Positions 6,591-14,219 of a stretch of 31,908 nucleotides of DNA are shown in pieces. The notes below the pieces were generated by a model. The model was given only the letters and a program-made list of their open reading frames with translations. It did no database searches and was not told the DNA's origin. The translations under genes and the position numbers were made by a program. Where the stretch lies: NCBI GenBank assembly GCA_016297895.1, contig JAEDFS010000020.1:1-31908 (forward strand), read 5' to 3'. Origin of the DNA: Marvinbryantia sp. (GTDB taxonomy: Bacteria > Bacillota > Clostridia > Lachnospirales > Lachnospiraceae). How positions within the stretch are numbered: the stretch's first letter is position 1; every line of letters begins with the position of its first letter.

Positions 6591-7490
6591 TCAAAAAAGA
6601 TCCAGCATGTTGTCCAGATAGATCTCTTCTCTGACATGCAGCTGATACCTGGGCCTGGTCATATAGTAGAGCAGAAACTCCAGAAGCAGCGCACTTCCAA
6701 GTCCCCGTCCTTCAATCTTAAAATTGGAAAATCCCATGGTCAGGTAGACATTTTGAATATCATCGATGCCGATAAATCCCGGATTTGTCATGGCTTTGGA
6801 AAAACGATATCCCTGATCTGCTTCAGGCGCAGTACATTGGTGTTCCGGACCCTTTTCTCCAAGGTTTTTGCGGCTGACCGCCTCATAACATCGTTTTCTG
6901 TCCCTGCATCCAAACCAGCAGCATTCGTTGCACAGAAACTCCACTTTCTCTTTCTGCTTTCCGGACAATGTATCCAATTTGTCAAATGCCTTATTCAGGC
7001 GAAAATCCGGTACCACATAGCGAAAATCTTCCCGCTTTACTTCCTCCAGGAATTCTTGAAATTCCGTCAGCACCTTAGTCGTGGAGGATACATAATAAAG
7101 CCCCGAATGATTTACTTTCAGATAATCCAGCAGCAGATCTGAATGGACGATGACACCATGATCGACTCCTTTGCTTTCTGCAAACAGAGCACAAAGGTCA
7201 TTGCATTTTCTGTCCGAAAGATGCTCCTTGCGAAGAAGGGAATTGCTGAATGTCAGCCTGGCAGAGATCCCATATTCCCTCATAAGAGACAGCACCTCCC
7301 CCGGATCGCAGTCCCCATCTCCCACACGGCCTCCTCCCCAGATACAGTCTGCCGGAGCCCCATAGATCGAGCCTATCTCACACCAGTCGTAAAAGTATTC
7401 CCGGTGTTCACGAAAGAGAGGCAGAAATATGCGGTAGAATTCATAAAATTCAAATAAGCCGGGGAGATGGTAATATGCTTTGTTTTTCAT
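6591..7490 (-). CDS. U32-peptidase-like / UbiU-UbiV-like protein with cysteine cluster
   Basis: A 299-residue cytosolic protein. The first two thirds resemble the TIM-barrel core of the U32 peptidase/collagenase-like family (GAPADCIWGGGRV near 44-56; VVPDFRLNKAFDKL near 159-172). A cluster of cysteines follows (C187, C190, C191, C195, C201, C219), a pattern that in U32 relatives such as UbiU/UbiV and RlhA binds or is thought to bind an iron-sulphur cluster. The N-terminal motif and length differ from classic U32 peptidases, so no proteolysis is claimed. The ATG at 7488-7490 is chosen; a TTG two codons earlier is also possible and neither has a good ribosome site. It follows the cytidylate-kinase-like gene after 8 nt and is probably co-translated with it. 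Confidence 0.55.
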   Translation of the reverse strand: MKNKAYYHLPGLFEFYEFYRIFLPLFREHREYFYDWCEIGSIYGAPADCIWGGGRVGDGDCDPGEVLSLMREYGISARLTFSNSLLRKEHLSDRKCNDLCALFAESKGVDHGVIVHSDLLLDYLKVNHSGLYYVSSTTKVLTEFQEFLEEVKREDFRYVVPDFRLNKAFDKLDTLSGKQKEKVEFLCNECCWFGCRDRKRCYEAVSRKNLGEKGPEHQCTAPEADQGYRFSKAMTNPGFIGIDDIQNVYLTMGFSNFKIEGRGLGSALLLEFLLYYMTRPRYQLHVREEIYLDNMLDLF

Positions 7491-7498
7491 CGTCAAAT

Positions 7499-8092
7499 TT
7501 ATTCAGCCTGAGCCGCTTCTACGATCAGTTTCACGCACAGATCATATCCCAGAGCTCCGCTGTCCAGCGTCAGATGATAATTTCTGCTGTCTCCCCATTT
7601 CTGAGAAGTATGCTGGTGATAATAGCTGTGACGACTGTTGTCCCTTTTACTGATCATCTTCTGTATCTCTGTGGCATTCCTGCTTCCGGTGATCTCACTG
7701 ACCCGCACTGCCCGATGCACATCATCCGCATGAACAAATACGTTCAGCGATTCGATCCCTGCTTCCCTCAGAATGACATCTGCACAGCGTCCCAGAATCA
7801 CACAGGGACCCTTCTTGGCCAAATTGATGATAATGGCTCTCTGTATCTCATGGATTGCATCCTGGGAGTCATAATAATAAGATCCCGGAATCGCACAGAT
7901 ACTCTTTAACAGATTTGTTGTGGTATCTTCTTCTTCTTTTTCGATCTGTTCTACTTCCAGGCCGCTTTCCTTTGCTGTTGCACGGACAATATCTCTGTCA
8001 TAAAAAGGAATCCCCAGTTTTTCCGCAACCTTAGTTCCGATGGAATGTCCTCCTGCTCCATATTCACGGCTGAGGGTAATAATTCTGTTCAT
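7499..8092 (-). CDS. Cytidylate kinase-like family protein
   Basis: A 197-residue P-loop protein of the cytidylate-kinase-like (AAK6/cytidylate_kin2) family. The N-terminus MNRIITLSREYGAGGHSIGTKVAEKLGIPFYDRDI is typical: the phosphate loop reads GAGGHSIG and lacks the usual GK[ST]. The lid-region basic segment KMISKRDNSRHSYYHQHT is also typical. These proteins differ from the essential cytidylate kinase cmk and have no agreed substrate. The ATG at 8090-8092 is chosen because GGGAGGAA precedes it; the upstream extension to 8164 runs through the promoter. It is followed after 8 nt by the U32-like gene, with which it shares the promoter at 8144-8172. Confidence 0.8.
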   Translation of the reverse strand: MNRIITLSREYGAGGHSIGTKVAEKLGIPFYDRDIVRATAKESGLEVEQIEKEEEDTTTNLLKSICAIPGSYYYDSQDAIHEIQRAIIINLAKKGPCVILGRCADVILREAGIESLNVFVHADDVHRAVRVSEITGSRNATEIQKMISKRDNSRHSYYHQHTSQKWGDSRNYHLTLDSGALGYDLCVKLIVEAAQAE

Positions 8093-8143
8093 AATCTGTT
8101 CCTCCCTGTTTTCTGATATTTCACGATAATTTTTGTTATTTTC

Positions 8144-8172
8144 AGTATACACAATCGCACCCATTTTTTCAA
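8144..8172 (-). promoter_or_regulatory. Promoter of the cytidylate-kinase-like gene
   Basis: Minus-strand TTGAAA (8167-8172), 17-bp spacer, TATACT (8144-8149) with TGTG just before the -10. It lies in the gap after the AAA+ gene. Confidence 0.65.
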
Positions 8173-8196
8173 TTCGAAAGATCCGATGCAGCAGAT

Positions 8197-9681
8197 TTAC
8201 GGGAGCAGTGCCTTTACCATTTCCCCGTCAAAAATGACGGATTTCACTCCGTTTACCTCGATCTGATATAAAGCATTGGCTGCAATATGCTCTGCGGCCT
8301 GTTCCAGATCACGGATTCCGCTGGTATTTCGATAGATCTCCACTACCGCTTCCAGCCCGTCTTCTGTCAGGATACACTCTTCCCTTCTCATTCCGATCCT
8401 CTTCATAACCTTGGGAAGGACATATTCCGAAAAGATGATCTTCTTTTCTTCCGGAGTATAATCGGGAATCTCGATCACCGCAAACCGGGACATCAGCGGA
8501 GCACTGATCTGATCCCGGTCATTGGCAGTGGCAATGGGATACACGCCCACGGTAGGGATCATACATTCCATATAGTTGTCGGTAAATCCCAGATTGTCCA
8601 GCAGCGTCAGCAGTACGTCCGCCGGATTTCCATTTCCCTTACCCGATGCAGCCTTATCCAGCTCATTGATGATAAAAACCAGATTGGACTCTCCTGCCAT
8701 GGAAAATGCTTCCATAATGATTCCCGGTTTTGCATTGGCATAGATTCGGGAGCTTCCTGTCAGCTGTTCCGGATCATTGATAGAACTCATATCCAGTGTC
8801 GTCCAGGGAAGCTTCAGGATCCGGGCAACCGCATAGGCAATCTGAGACTTTCCTGTCCCTGCCGGTCCGATCAGCAGCAGTCCATAAGCCGGCAGCGTAT
8901 GAGTCCTGTTGATCTGAATGATCGTTTCCATGATTCTCTGCTTCACCCGCTCCATTCCGTAAAGCTCTTCATCCAGGATCCGGCGCGCCTCCTGCACATC
9001 AATGGTCTCAAAATAATTACTCTTCCACTGAACATTCATCATAATAGAAAGGGCTCTCTGAGCGTGACGACGTTCCTCCGGAGATACCTCATGGGAACGG
9101 GCAACCGCCAGATTTCTTCTGGCCCAGAGCCGGATATTATCCGGGAGCGTTCTTCCGGCACAGTTGATAAAATCGGTAATACTCTGAATGCTGGTCAGCT
9201 TCATGCTGTCCCCTTCTTCCTCCCGATCCTCATCCTCGATCTCCTCTGTCGGCGCGTCGCTGGCAAGAAGACGCTCGATCATGAACTGAAGGAACCCATC
9301 CTCTGCCGAAAGCTTGCTGCTTCCGCCCAGAGCTGTTTCACGGATCTTATACACCGCATAACCGTCCTCCCGGTCTGCTCCGGAAAGCAGCACATTGATA
9401 TGATTTTCCCCCAGCCATTTTAAAAGACTGATGAATCTGGCATCTATTTTCAGAATATCCGCAATGACTGTCCCGCCCTCTTCCTTAAACTCAAAGGCCG
9501 TCTGCTTTGCCGGATTCAAAAACATTCCGCAGGAATGATGCTTCAGGCTTTTTCCGCTGTTGTCAAGCACCAGGATCGGATGTTCGGGTGACATCTCCGA
9601 TTCATTGGTTCGAAAGACAGTATAAGTGCACTCGGGAACTTTTGCGTTCTCCGGAGAATTTTTAAAGTCAAATACAGGCAT
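8197..9681 (-). CDS. Lon-type AAA+ ATPase without protease domain
   Basis: A 494-residue cytosolic protein. Residues about 1-140 are an unassigned N-terminal region, 145-160 an acidic linker (EEIEDEDREEEGD) and 160-240 a helical region. An AAA+ module like that of Lon follows: Walker A GPAGTGKS at 272-279, Walker B FIINELDK near 336-343, an arginine-finger-like PLMSRF, and a C-terminal helical lid (DLEQAAEHIAANAL). The S16 serine-lysine protease domain is absent: the protein ends right after the lid. The Walker B aspartate is asparagine. The ATG at 9679-9681 follows AGGAGG by 8 bases; a longer in-frame reading to 9747 has no support. Likely a chaperone-like or remodelling ATPase; target unknown. 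Confidence 0.8.
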   Translation of the reverse strand: MPVFDFKNSPENAKVPECTYTVFRTNESEMSPEHPILVLDNSGKSLKHHSCGMFLNPAKQTAFEFKEEGGTVIADILKIDARFISLLKWLGENHINVLLSGADREDGYAVYKIRETALGGSSKLSAEDGFLQFMIERLLASDAPTEEIEDEDREEEGDSMKLTSIQSITDFINCAGRTLPDNIRLWARRNLAVARSHEVSPEERRHAQRALSIMMNVQWKSNYFETIDVQEARRILDEELYGMERVKQRIMETIIQINRTHTLPAYGLLLIGPAGTGKSQIAYAVARILKLPWTTLDMSSINDPEQLTGSSRIYANAKPGIIMEAFSMAGESNLVFIINELDKAASGKGNGNPADVLLTLLDNLGFTDNYMECMIPTVGVYPIATANDRDQISAPLMSRFAVIEIPDYTPEEKKIIFSEYVLPKVMKRIGMRREECILTEDGLEAVVEIYRNTSGIRDLEQAAEHIAANALYQIEVNGVKSVIFDGEMVKALLP

Positions 9682-9755
9682 ATCATGTCCTCCTGATTTC
9701 TCGTAAAAAGTTTTCTCCAGTGTAACACAAAATAACCGGGTGCACAATTCTCAAT

Positions 9756-11312
9756 TTATCTCAGATCTTCTTCCACTGTGGAGACCGGTGCGATTTCAAA
9801 CTGATCCACCAGGAACTTCAGCACATTTGGGGACACAAACGCCGGAAGTGTCGGTCCAAGCTTGATATTGGTGATTCCAAGATGCAAAAGTGTCAGCAGG
9901 ATACTGACCGCCTTCTGCTCATACCAGGACAGAATGATGGTCAGAGGCAGTTCATTCACAGAACAGCCGAAGGCTTCCGAAAGAGCCACTGCCACTTTTA
10001 TAGCGCTGTAGGCATCGTTGCACTGCCCCATATCCATCAGTCTGGGCAGGCCGCCAATGGTTCCAAGATCAAGGTCATTAAACCGGAATTTTCCGCAGGC
10101 AAGAGTCAGCACCATGCTGTCAGCAGGGGTATTCCTTACCAGTTCTGTATAATAATTGCGCCCGCTCCTTGCTCCGTCACATCCGCCGATCAGGTAGAAA
10201 CGCTTGATATCCCCATTCTTCACTGCTTCCACGACCTTGTCTGCCACTGACAGAACAGTTCCGTGTCCAAATCCGGTCAACAGCTTTTCTCCGCCATTGA
10301 TACCGGTTCTCTTCTCCTCCCGGGCATATCCGCCAAGTTCCAGTGCTTTTTCAATGACCGGCGTAAAATCTCTGTCCTCCCCGATATGTCTCATCTGAGG
10401 ATAGGCTACCACTTCTGTGGTAAATACCCGGTCTGCATAACTGTCTTTCGGAGGCATCAGGCAATTCGTGGTAAATAGAATGGGGGCAGGAATACCTGCA
10501 AATTCTTTCTGTTGATTCTGCCAGGCCGTACCAAAATGTCCCTTCAGATGTTTATATTTTTTCAGCTGGGGATAGGCATGTCCCGGAAGCATCTCCCCAT
10601 GGGTATAAATGTGAATCCCTTTTCCTTCCGTCTGCTCCAACAGCAGTTTCAGATCATAGAGATCATGCCCTGAGATCACAATAAACGGACCTTTTTCTAC
10701 CGTCAGAGACACTTCTGTGGGTACCGGAGTTCCGAAAGTCTCCGTATTTGCACGGTCCAGAAGCTCCATACATTTTAAATTTACTTCCCCTGTCTCCAAA
10801 ACGACCGGCAAAAGCTCTTCCATACTGCCTTCAGATCCCAAAGCATTCAGAGCCTTGTAGAAGAACCGGTATACCGTTTCATCCCGATATCCAAGGACCT
10901 CTCCGTGATAGGCATAGGCTGCCACACCCCGAATGCCGAACAGGATCAGAGATTTTATAGAACGGATATCCTCCTCTTCATTCCAGAGCCGATTCATATC
11001 ATAATCCTTACCGCCGCCCGCTTCTTCTGTCAGACGGTGTACCTGCTCTGTCAGTTCCCTGAGGGAATCGTTATCAAAATTTACATTGGTAAGTGTGGCA
11101 AACAGGCTTTTTACCGTCAGCAGATGAGCTCGCTTCGTCATGCATTCTTCTCTCTGTTCCAGAGCTCCTGCCAGGCCGATCAGCGCTCCCGTCAGTTCAT
11201 CCTGCACTCTTGCCGTATCTGCCGTCTTTCCGCACACGCCGGCTTTTCCGGTGCATCCGCTGCATCCTGCGGTCTGCTCACACTGAAAACAAAACATTTT
11301 TCTGTCTGTCAT
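9756..11312 (-). CDS. hcp: Hybrid cluster protein (hydroxylamine reductase / nitric-oxide stress)
   Basis: A 518-residue hybrid cluster protein, a cytosolic Fe-S enzyme linked to hydroxylamine and NO reduction in anaerobes. N-terminal cysteines C8, C11, C20 and C27 (CX2C-X8-C-X6-C, plus an extra C17) bind the cubane cluster. Cluster-binding segments typical of the C-terminal half are present: SGHD in the middle, TTNCLMPP, GGCDGARSGRNYYT, LACGKFRFND and a late EQKAV segment. The length is close to the family's. It is divergent from a Crp/Fnr regulator, with a shared palindrome between the promoters, as in HcpR-regulated systems. The start is supported by GGAGGAAAAAT before the ATG at 11310-11312. 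Confidence 0.93.
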   Translation of the reverse strand: MTDRKMFCFQCEQTAGCSGCTGKAGVCGKTADTARVQDELTGALIGLAGALEQREECMTKRAHLLTVKSLFATLTNVNFDNDSLRELTEQVHRLTEEAGGGKDYDMNRLWNEEEDIRSIKSLILFGIRGVAAYAYHGEVLGYRDETVYRFFYKALNALGSEGSMEELLPVVLETGEVNLKCMELLDRANTETFGTPVPTEVSLTVEKGPFIVISGHDLYDLKLLLEQTEGKGIHIYTHGEMLPGHAYPQLKKYKHLKGHFGTAWQNQQKEFAGIPAPILFTTNCLMPPKDSYADRVFTTEVVAYPQMRHIGEDRDFTPVIEKALELGGYAREEKRTGINGGEKLLTGFGHGTVLSVADKVVEAVKNGDIKRFYLIGGCDGARSGRNYYTELVRNTPADSMVLTLACGKFRFNDLDLGTIGGLPRLMDMGQCNDAYSAIKVAVALSEAFGCSVNELPLTIILSWYEQKAVSILLTLLHLGITNIKLGPTLPAFVSPNVLKFLVDQFEIAPVSTVEEDLR

Positions 11313-11364
11313 ATTTTTCCTCCATCACTGATAAATTTTATTCTAAGTAAGCCTCCCGGCCTCC

Positions 11365-11393
11365 TTGACTTCACAGGCACATTTTATTATACT
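11365..11393 (+). promoter_or_regulatory. Promoter of the Crp/Fnr regulator gene
   Basis: TTGACT (11365-11370), 17-bp spacer, TATACT (11388-11393) on the plus strand. Transcription would begin near 11400, just before the palindrome at 11408-11423, so a bound regulator could repress its own gene. Confidence 0.7.
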
Positions 11394-11414
11394 GACAGCA
11401 AAAAGTATGTTGTA
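11386..11414 (-). promoter_or_regulatory. Promoter of hcp, weak -35 (activator-type)
   Basis: A perfect minus-strand TATAAT (11386-11391) overlaps the regulator's -10 on the other strand. The hexamer 17 bp upstream is TACAAC, a poor -35 that falls inside the palindrome, which fits a promoter needing an activator. Confidence 0.55.
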
Positions 11415-11423
11415 ATTCCAACA
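11408..11423. promoter_or_regulatory. Crp/Fnr-type operator shared by hcp and its regulator
   Basis: TGTTGTAATTCCAACA has 5-bp perfect arms (TGTTG/CAACA) around a 6-bp centre, the geometry of a Crp/Fnr-family site. Its centre is about 36-42 bases upstream of the expected hcp start, a class II activator position. Confidence 0.55.
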
Positions 11424-11435
11424 AAAAGGAATCCC

Positions 11436-12095
11436 ATGGAGAATTATTTTTCCCAATTAGAAAAATGCAGTCTGTTTCATAATATGGAAGAAAAAGAGAT
11501 CCTGACCACGCTGAACTGTCTGGACTCCAGAATCGTCAATTATCCCAAAGACAGTTTTGTGTTTCATGAAGGTCAGCCGGCAGAAGACCTGGGGATCGTT
11601 CTGTCAGGTTCTGTGCAGATCATAAAAGAAGATTTCGAAGGAAATCGGACGATTCTGGGCAGAATGGAAAAATTCCAGCTGTTCGGCGAGGCTTTTGCCT
11701 GCGCAGATCTTCCGACACTCCCCGTAAGCGTCATCGCACCTGAGTGCAGCACGATCCTGTTTCTCAACTGCAGACGCATCTCCGCCACCTGTTCCCGCAG
11801 CTGCAGCTTTCACCAGCAAATCATCTTGAATCTGCTGAAGATCATTGCTTCAAAGAATCTTGCCTTCCAGCAAAAAATTGAGATCACCTCCAGGCGGACC
11901 ACACGGGAAAAACTACTGGCCTATCTGAATATCCAGGCAGAACAGAACCACAGCCGCTCTTTCACCATACCCTTCAACCGGCAGGAACTGGCAGATTATC
12001 TGGAAGTGGAGCGCAGTGCCATGTCCGCCGAGATCGGCAAACTGAAAAAAGAGGGGATTCTCACCTGCACCAGATCAGATTTTACCCTCTTATAA
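11436..12095 (+). CDS. Crp/Fnr-family transcription regulator (HcpR-like) divergent from hcp
   Basis: A 219-residue regulator: cyclic-nucleotide-binding-like beta roll (residues about 15-120, with EGQPAEDLGIVLSGSVQI and GRMEKFQLFGEAFAC), a long dimerisation helix (130-160) and a C-terminal HTH_Crp (FNRQELADYLEVERSAMSAEIGKLKKEG, 178-207). A cysteine group (C107, C114, C118, C122 region) in the sensor domain might take part in redox or NO sensing, but this is inference. The ATG at 11436 follows AAAAGGA; the reading frame is open upstream into the hcp gene, but that part is antisense to hcp. It is the first gene of a two-gene plus-strand unit and probably activates hcp through the palindrome at 11408-11423. 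Confidence 0.9.
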   Translation: MENYFSQLEKCSLFHNMEEKEILTTLNCLDSRIVNYPKDSFVFHEGQPAEDLGIVLSGSVQIIKEDFEGNRTILGRMEKFQLFGEAFACADLPTLPVSVIAPECSTILFLNCRRISATCSRSCSFHQQIILNLLKIIASKNLAFQQKIEITSRRTTREKLLAYLNIQAEQNHSRSFTIPFNRQELADYLEVERSAMSAEIGKLKKEGILTCTRSDFTLL

Positions 12096-12122
12096 ACAAC
12101 TTTCCAAAGGAGAACCGTAACT

Positions 12123-12479
12123 ATGATAAACACGTTTATTTATCGCAAACAGGAAAACACGCAAACCGATATGGATTTTAAAAATGCCTCTCCCTACGGG
12201 AAAGTGAAACTGGGAAAGCAGTTCATTTTCTGGAAAAAAGGCCTGAGATGGAATGCAGCCGGATTAGATGAAGTGACCCGGGCATTTCGCAGAATTGAAG
12301 GCGTAGATACAAAAATGTGCTGCGGAAATGTAAACTTTGACATTCAGAAACTGGTTCTGGTCTCTGAAGACGGCTCTGAACTGGAGCTTCTGATCGGAGA
12401 GGGAACTCCCCGGGAAGCGGAGGCTCTGTATCTGGATCTTCAGAAAAGAAGACCCGGGATCGCTTACGGAAAAGTGTAA
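12123..12479 (+). CDS. Hypothetical protein co-transcribed with the Crp/Fnr regulator
   Basis: A 118-residue soluble protein I cannot assign to a named family. It has no signal peptide or membrane segment. The pattern of short strands (KVKLGKQFIFWKKGLRW, NFDIQKLVLVSEDGSELELLIG) followed by a C-terminal helix (PREAEALYLDLQKR) resembles a small PH-like beta fold, which is only a guess. A CC pair lies at residues 65-66. It starts 27 bases after the regulator's stop, with AAAGGAGAA ahead of the ATG, and is followed by a terminator, so it is the second and last gene of that transcript. A role linked to nitrosative stress follows only from position. Confidence 0.7.
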   Translation: MINTFIYRKQENTQTDMDFKNASPYGKVKLGKQFIFWKKGLRWNAAGLDEVTRAFRRIEGVDTKMCCGNVNFDIQKLVLVSEDGSELELLIGEGTPREAEALYLDLQKRRPGIAYGKV

Positions 12480-12491
12480 GAAGTTCTGCAT

Positions 12492-12530
12492 AAAAACAGC
12501 CAGAGACCGGACAGCTCTGACTGTTTTTCT
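12492..12530. terminator. Bidirectional terminator between convergent genes
   Basis: AAACAGCCAGAG pairs with CTCTGACTGTTT (one mismatch) around a 9-nt loop, with a T run after it on each strand. It serves the regulator unit (+) and the lipoprotein gene (-). Confidence 0.8.
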
Positions 12531-12542
12531 GACTGTTTTTTC

Positions 12543-13139
12543 TTACTGTACCCCTTCGCAGATGTGATTTCGAAATACATTTCCGGCAGGATACCAGTTT
12601 CCGCAGTTTTCACACTGTACCAGTTCCTCCTCTGTCATTCCCTGGCTGGCATCTTTGTCCCGTTCTTCCATCATATGGCGGTCATAAGGATTCCACAGAT
12701 CTCCATCCGGCAGGGTACTGAACCAGTGGGCACAATAAGGGCACTGCATATATTCTTCCTCATATACCCTGGGGGAAATTTCCACCTCCCACTGTTCTGT
12801 CTGAAGTTCCTGTACCTGTGCGACAGCTTCCATCTGAGACGGCTCCGTCTGCACCACTGCTTCCGTCTGAGTCTGCTGCGTCTGTCCCGAAGCGGCTTTC
12901 CCCGAAGTACTTCCGGAGGATGTCAGATTTCCCAGTCCCACTGCGTTTTTTTTGTCTGTTGCATTCTCCGACACAGCTTCCGTCTCTTTTTTCGTTTCTT
13001 TTTCTGTCTCTTTTTCCGTAACCTTTTCTGAGATTTTTTCCGTCGTCTTTTTGTTTGCCGGCGCCTCAGATCCACTGCAGCCGGAGAACAGCAGGCTCAG
13101 ACAGATACACCCCAACCATAGCACTGCTTTTCGTTTCAT
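12543..13139 (-). CDS. Lipoprotein with Thr/Glu-rich linker and C-terminal Cys-rich (zinc-ribbon-like) tail
   Basis: A 198-residue exported lipoprotein. Residues 1-21 are a signal with lipobox LFSGC (C21 is the lipidated cysteine). Residues 30-115 form a low-complexity Lys/Thr/Glu/Gln linker with repeated TEKxTEK-type units. The C-terminal 75 residues contain CPYCAHW and, about 45 residues later, CENCGNW followed by a His and a final Cys: two CxxC knuckles that could bind zinc. I do not know a function for this combination on the cell surface. A GGAGGAG site precedes the ATG. It lies 82 bases after the GH2-like gene, possibly in the same operon, and ends at the bidirectional terminator. Confidence 0.8.
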   Translation of the reverse strand: MKRKAVLWLGCICLSLLFSGCSGSEAPANKKTTEKISEKVTEKETEKETKKETEAVSENATDKKNAVGLGNLTSSGSTSGKAASGQTQQTQTEAVVQTEPSQMEAVAQVQELQTEQWEVEISPRVYEEEYMQCPYCAHWFSTLPDGDLWNPYDRHMMEERDKDASQGMTEEELVQCENCGNWYPAGNVFRNHICEGVQ

Positions 13140-13221
13140 ATCCGCTCCTCCGTTTTTCTTTTACCATAACATAGTTGATATGCAAATTTGTTCCGGGAGG
13201 AACTGTCTGACCGAAAGGGTC

Positions 13222-14115
13222 TTATCCCATCCACAGATTCGTGATGATAGCTTCCCCTATGGCCACCGCAGATCCTTTCCCGGCCCATGGCTGATCTTTT
13301 CTCAGGCAGACAGATACCCGGTAACAATAGACTCCCGGTTTTGACGGCCTGACAAAAGGCAGTTCCAGATACCGGGTGCTGCCGGGAGCCGCCTCTGCTC
13401 TGACAACACTCTTCTGGATCACCGTTCCCTCCTGTTCGATTTCACAGTAAAGATCATATTCCTTCAGGTCAGCAAAAACCGAATGGTTTTCAATCAGTGC
13501 TCCATCCTCCACCACCTGGATCGCAAAATCCGGTCTGACCAAAGACTCCTGTGCTTTCTCCACGAGAAGTATTCCATATTCCAGACACCACTGAACAACC
13601 GTCTCTTCCCAGTACATTTTCGGAAGCACAAGAGCATTTCTTCCGGCGCATCTGATCCGCCGCAGCTGTTCTTTTATTTTCTCTTCCGTTCCATTCTTTT
13701 GCAGCAGTTCTTCCACTCTGCCGCTTTCCGGATCGGGATAAACTGTGATCTTCTTTCCGTTCAGGCAAAGTTTGTCTTCCTCTCCGGAAAGAAGAAAAAA
13801 TGCGGTTTTTTTTACAGACGTCCCCAGAAGCCGATTATTTTCATCCCGCAGTTCCAGAATCAGGTCATACATCTGCGGCTGTTCCATATTCCAGAGTCTG
13901 ACCGGGTTTACCTCCATACAAAAGGAATTCTCCTCCTCCAACTCTATCGGAAAGATCCGATCTGCCTCCAGCCCTTCTTCATCTGCAAGCTGAGCCCATA
14001 AAAACACGGGATGATCTTTCTCTTTTTTTTCCGCCGCCTGTACGAACACTTCCAGATTTCCCTGCTGCATTCCCTCTTCCACCGAACTTTTTACGGTTAT
14101 GTTCCTGATTTCCAT
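13222..14115 (-). CDS. Glycoside-hydrolase-2-like protein lacking the catalytic barrel
   Basis: A 297-residue protein with no signal peptide. The N-terminal 110 residues look like the beta-sandwich before the barrel of family-2 glycosidases (VRLWNMEQPQMYDLILELRD). The C-terminal 110 residues look like the domain after the barrel of beta-galactosidase (GVYCYRVSVCLRKDQPWAGKG then VAIGEA). Between them are only about 70 residues instead of a roughly 300-residue TIM barrel, and no catalytic Glu motif was seen. It may be a deletion remnant or a non-enzymatic carbohydrate-binding protein. The reading frame is intact. The ATG at 14113-14115 with GAGG eight bases upstream is preferred to a TTG at 14145. 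Confidence 0.5.
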   Translation of the reverse strand: MEIRNITVKSSVEEGMQQGNLEVFVQAAEKKEKDHPVFLWAQLADEEGLEADRIFPIELEEENSFCMEVNPVRLWNMEQPQMYDLILELRDENNRLLGTSVKKTAFFLLSGEEDKLCLNGKKITVYPDPESGRVEELLQKNGTEEKIKEQLRRIRCAGRNALVLPKMYWEETVVQWCLEYGILLVEKAQESLVRPDFAIQVVEDGALIENHSVFADLKEYDLYCEIEQEGTVIQKSVVRAEAAPGSTRYLELPFVRPSKPGVYCYRVSVCLRKDQPWAGKGSAVAIGEAIITNLWMG

Positions 14116-14157
14116 TCCCTTATCCTCACAACAAATGCACCGCAATTTCCTATGTCA

Positions 14158-14186
14158 TGAAAAAACCCCGGGGATTTCCCGGGGAA
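14158..14186 (-). terminator. Terminator of the infC-rpmI-rplT operon
   Basis: A GC-rich stem (CCCCGGG, 14166-14172, with CCCGGGG, 14178-14184; loop ATTT) lies about 35 bases after the rplT stop and is followed on the minus strand by a run of six T. Confidence 0.85.
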
Positions 14187-14219
14187 TCAGTTTTATTTTA
14201 TCTGCCCTGCAGCAGTCAC

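Noticed and set aside
8287..9423. 378-codon plus-strand open frame
   Set aside because: Lies fully antisense to the AAA+ gene, has no ribosome site and reads as a low-information shadow rich in His, Ser and Arg.
10905..11435. 177-residue N-terminal extension of the Crp/Fnr regulator
   Set aside because: It is antisense to hcp and crosses the promoters; the cNMP fold begins at the ATG at 11436, which has its own ribosome site.
12950..13070. Possible DNA tandem repeat or CRISPR-like array
   Set aside because: The repetition encodes the Lys/Thr/Glu linker of the lipoprotein (TEKxTEK units); units are short and irregular, with no spacers.
14158..14186. Possible attachment site or phage boundary at the strong GC palindrome after rplT
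   Set aside because: The stem plus T run and position after the ribosomal operon make it an ordinary terminator; no integrase or direct repeat nearby.
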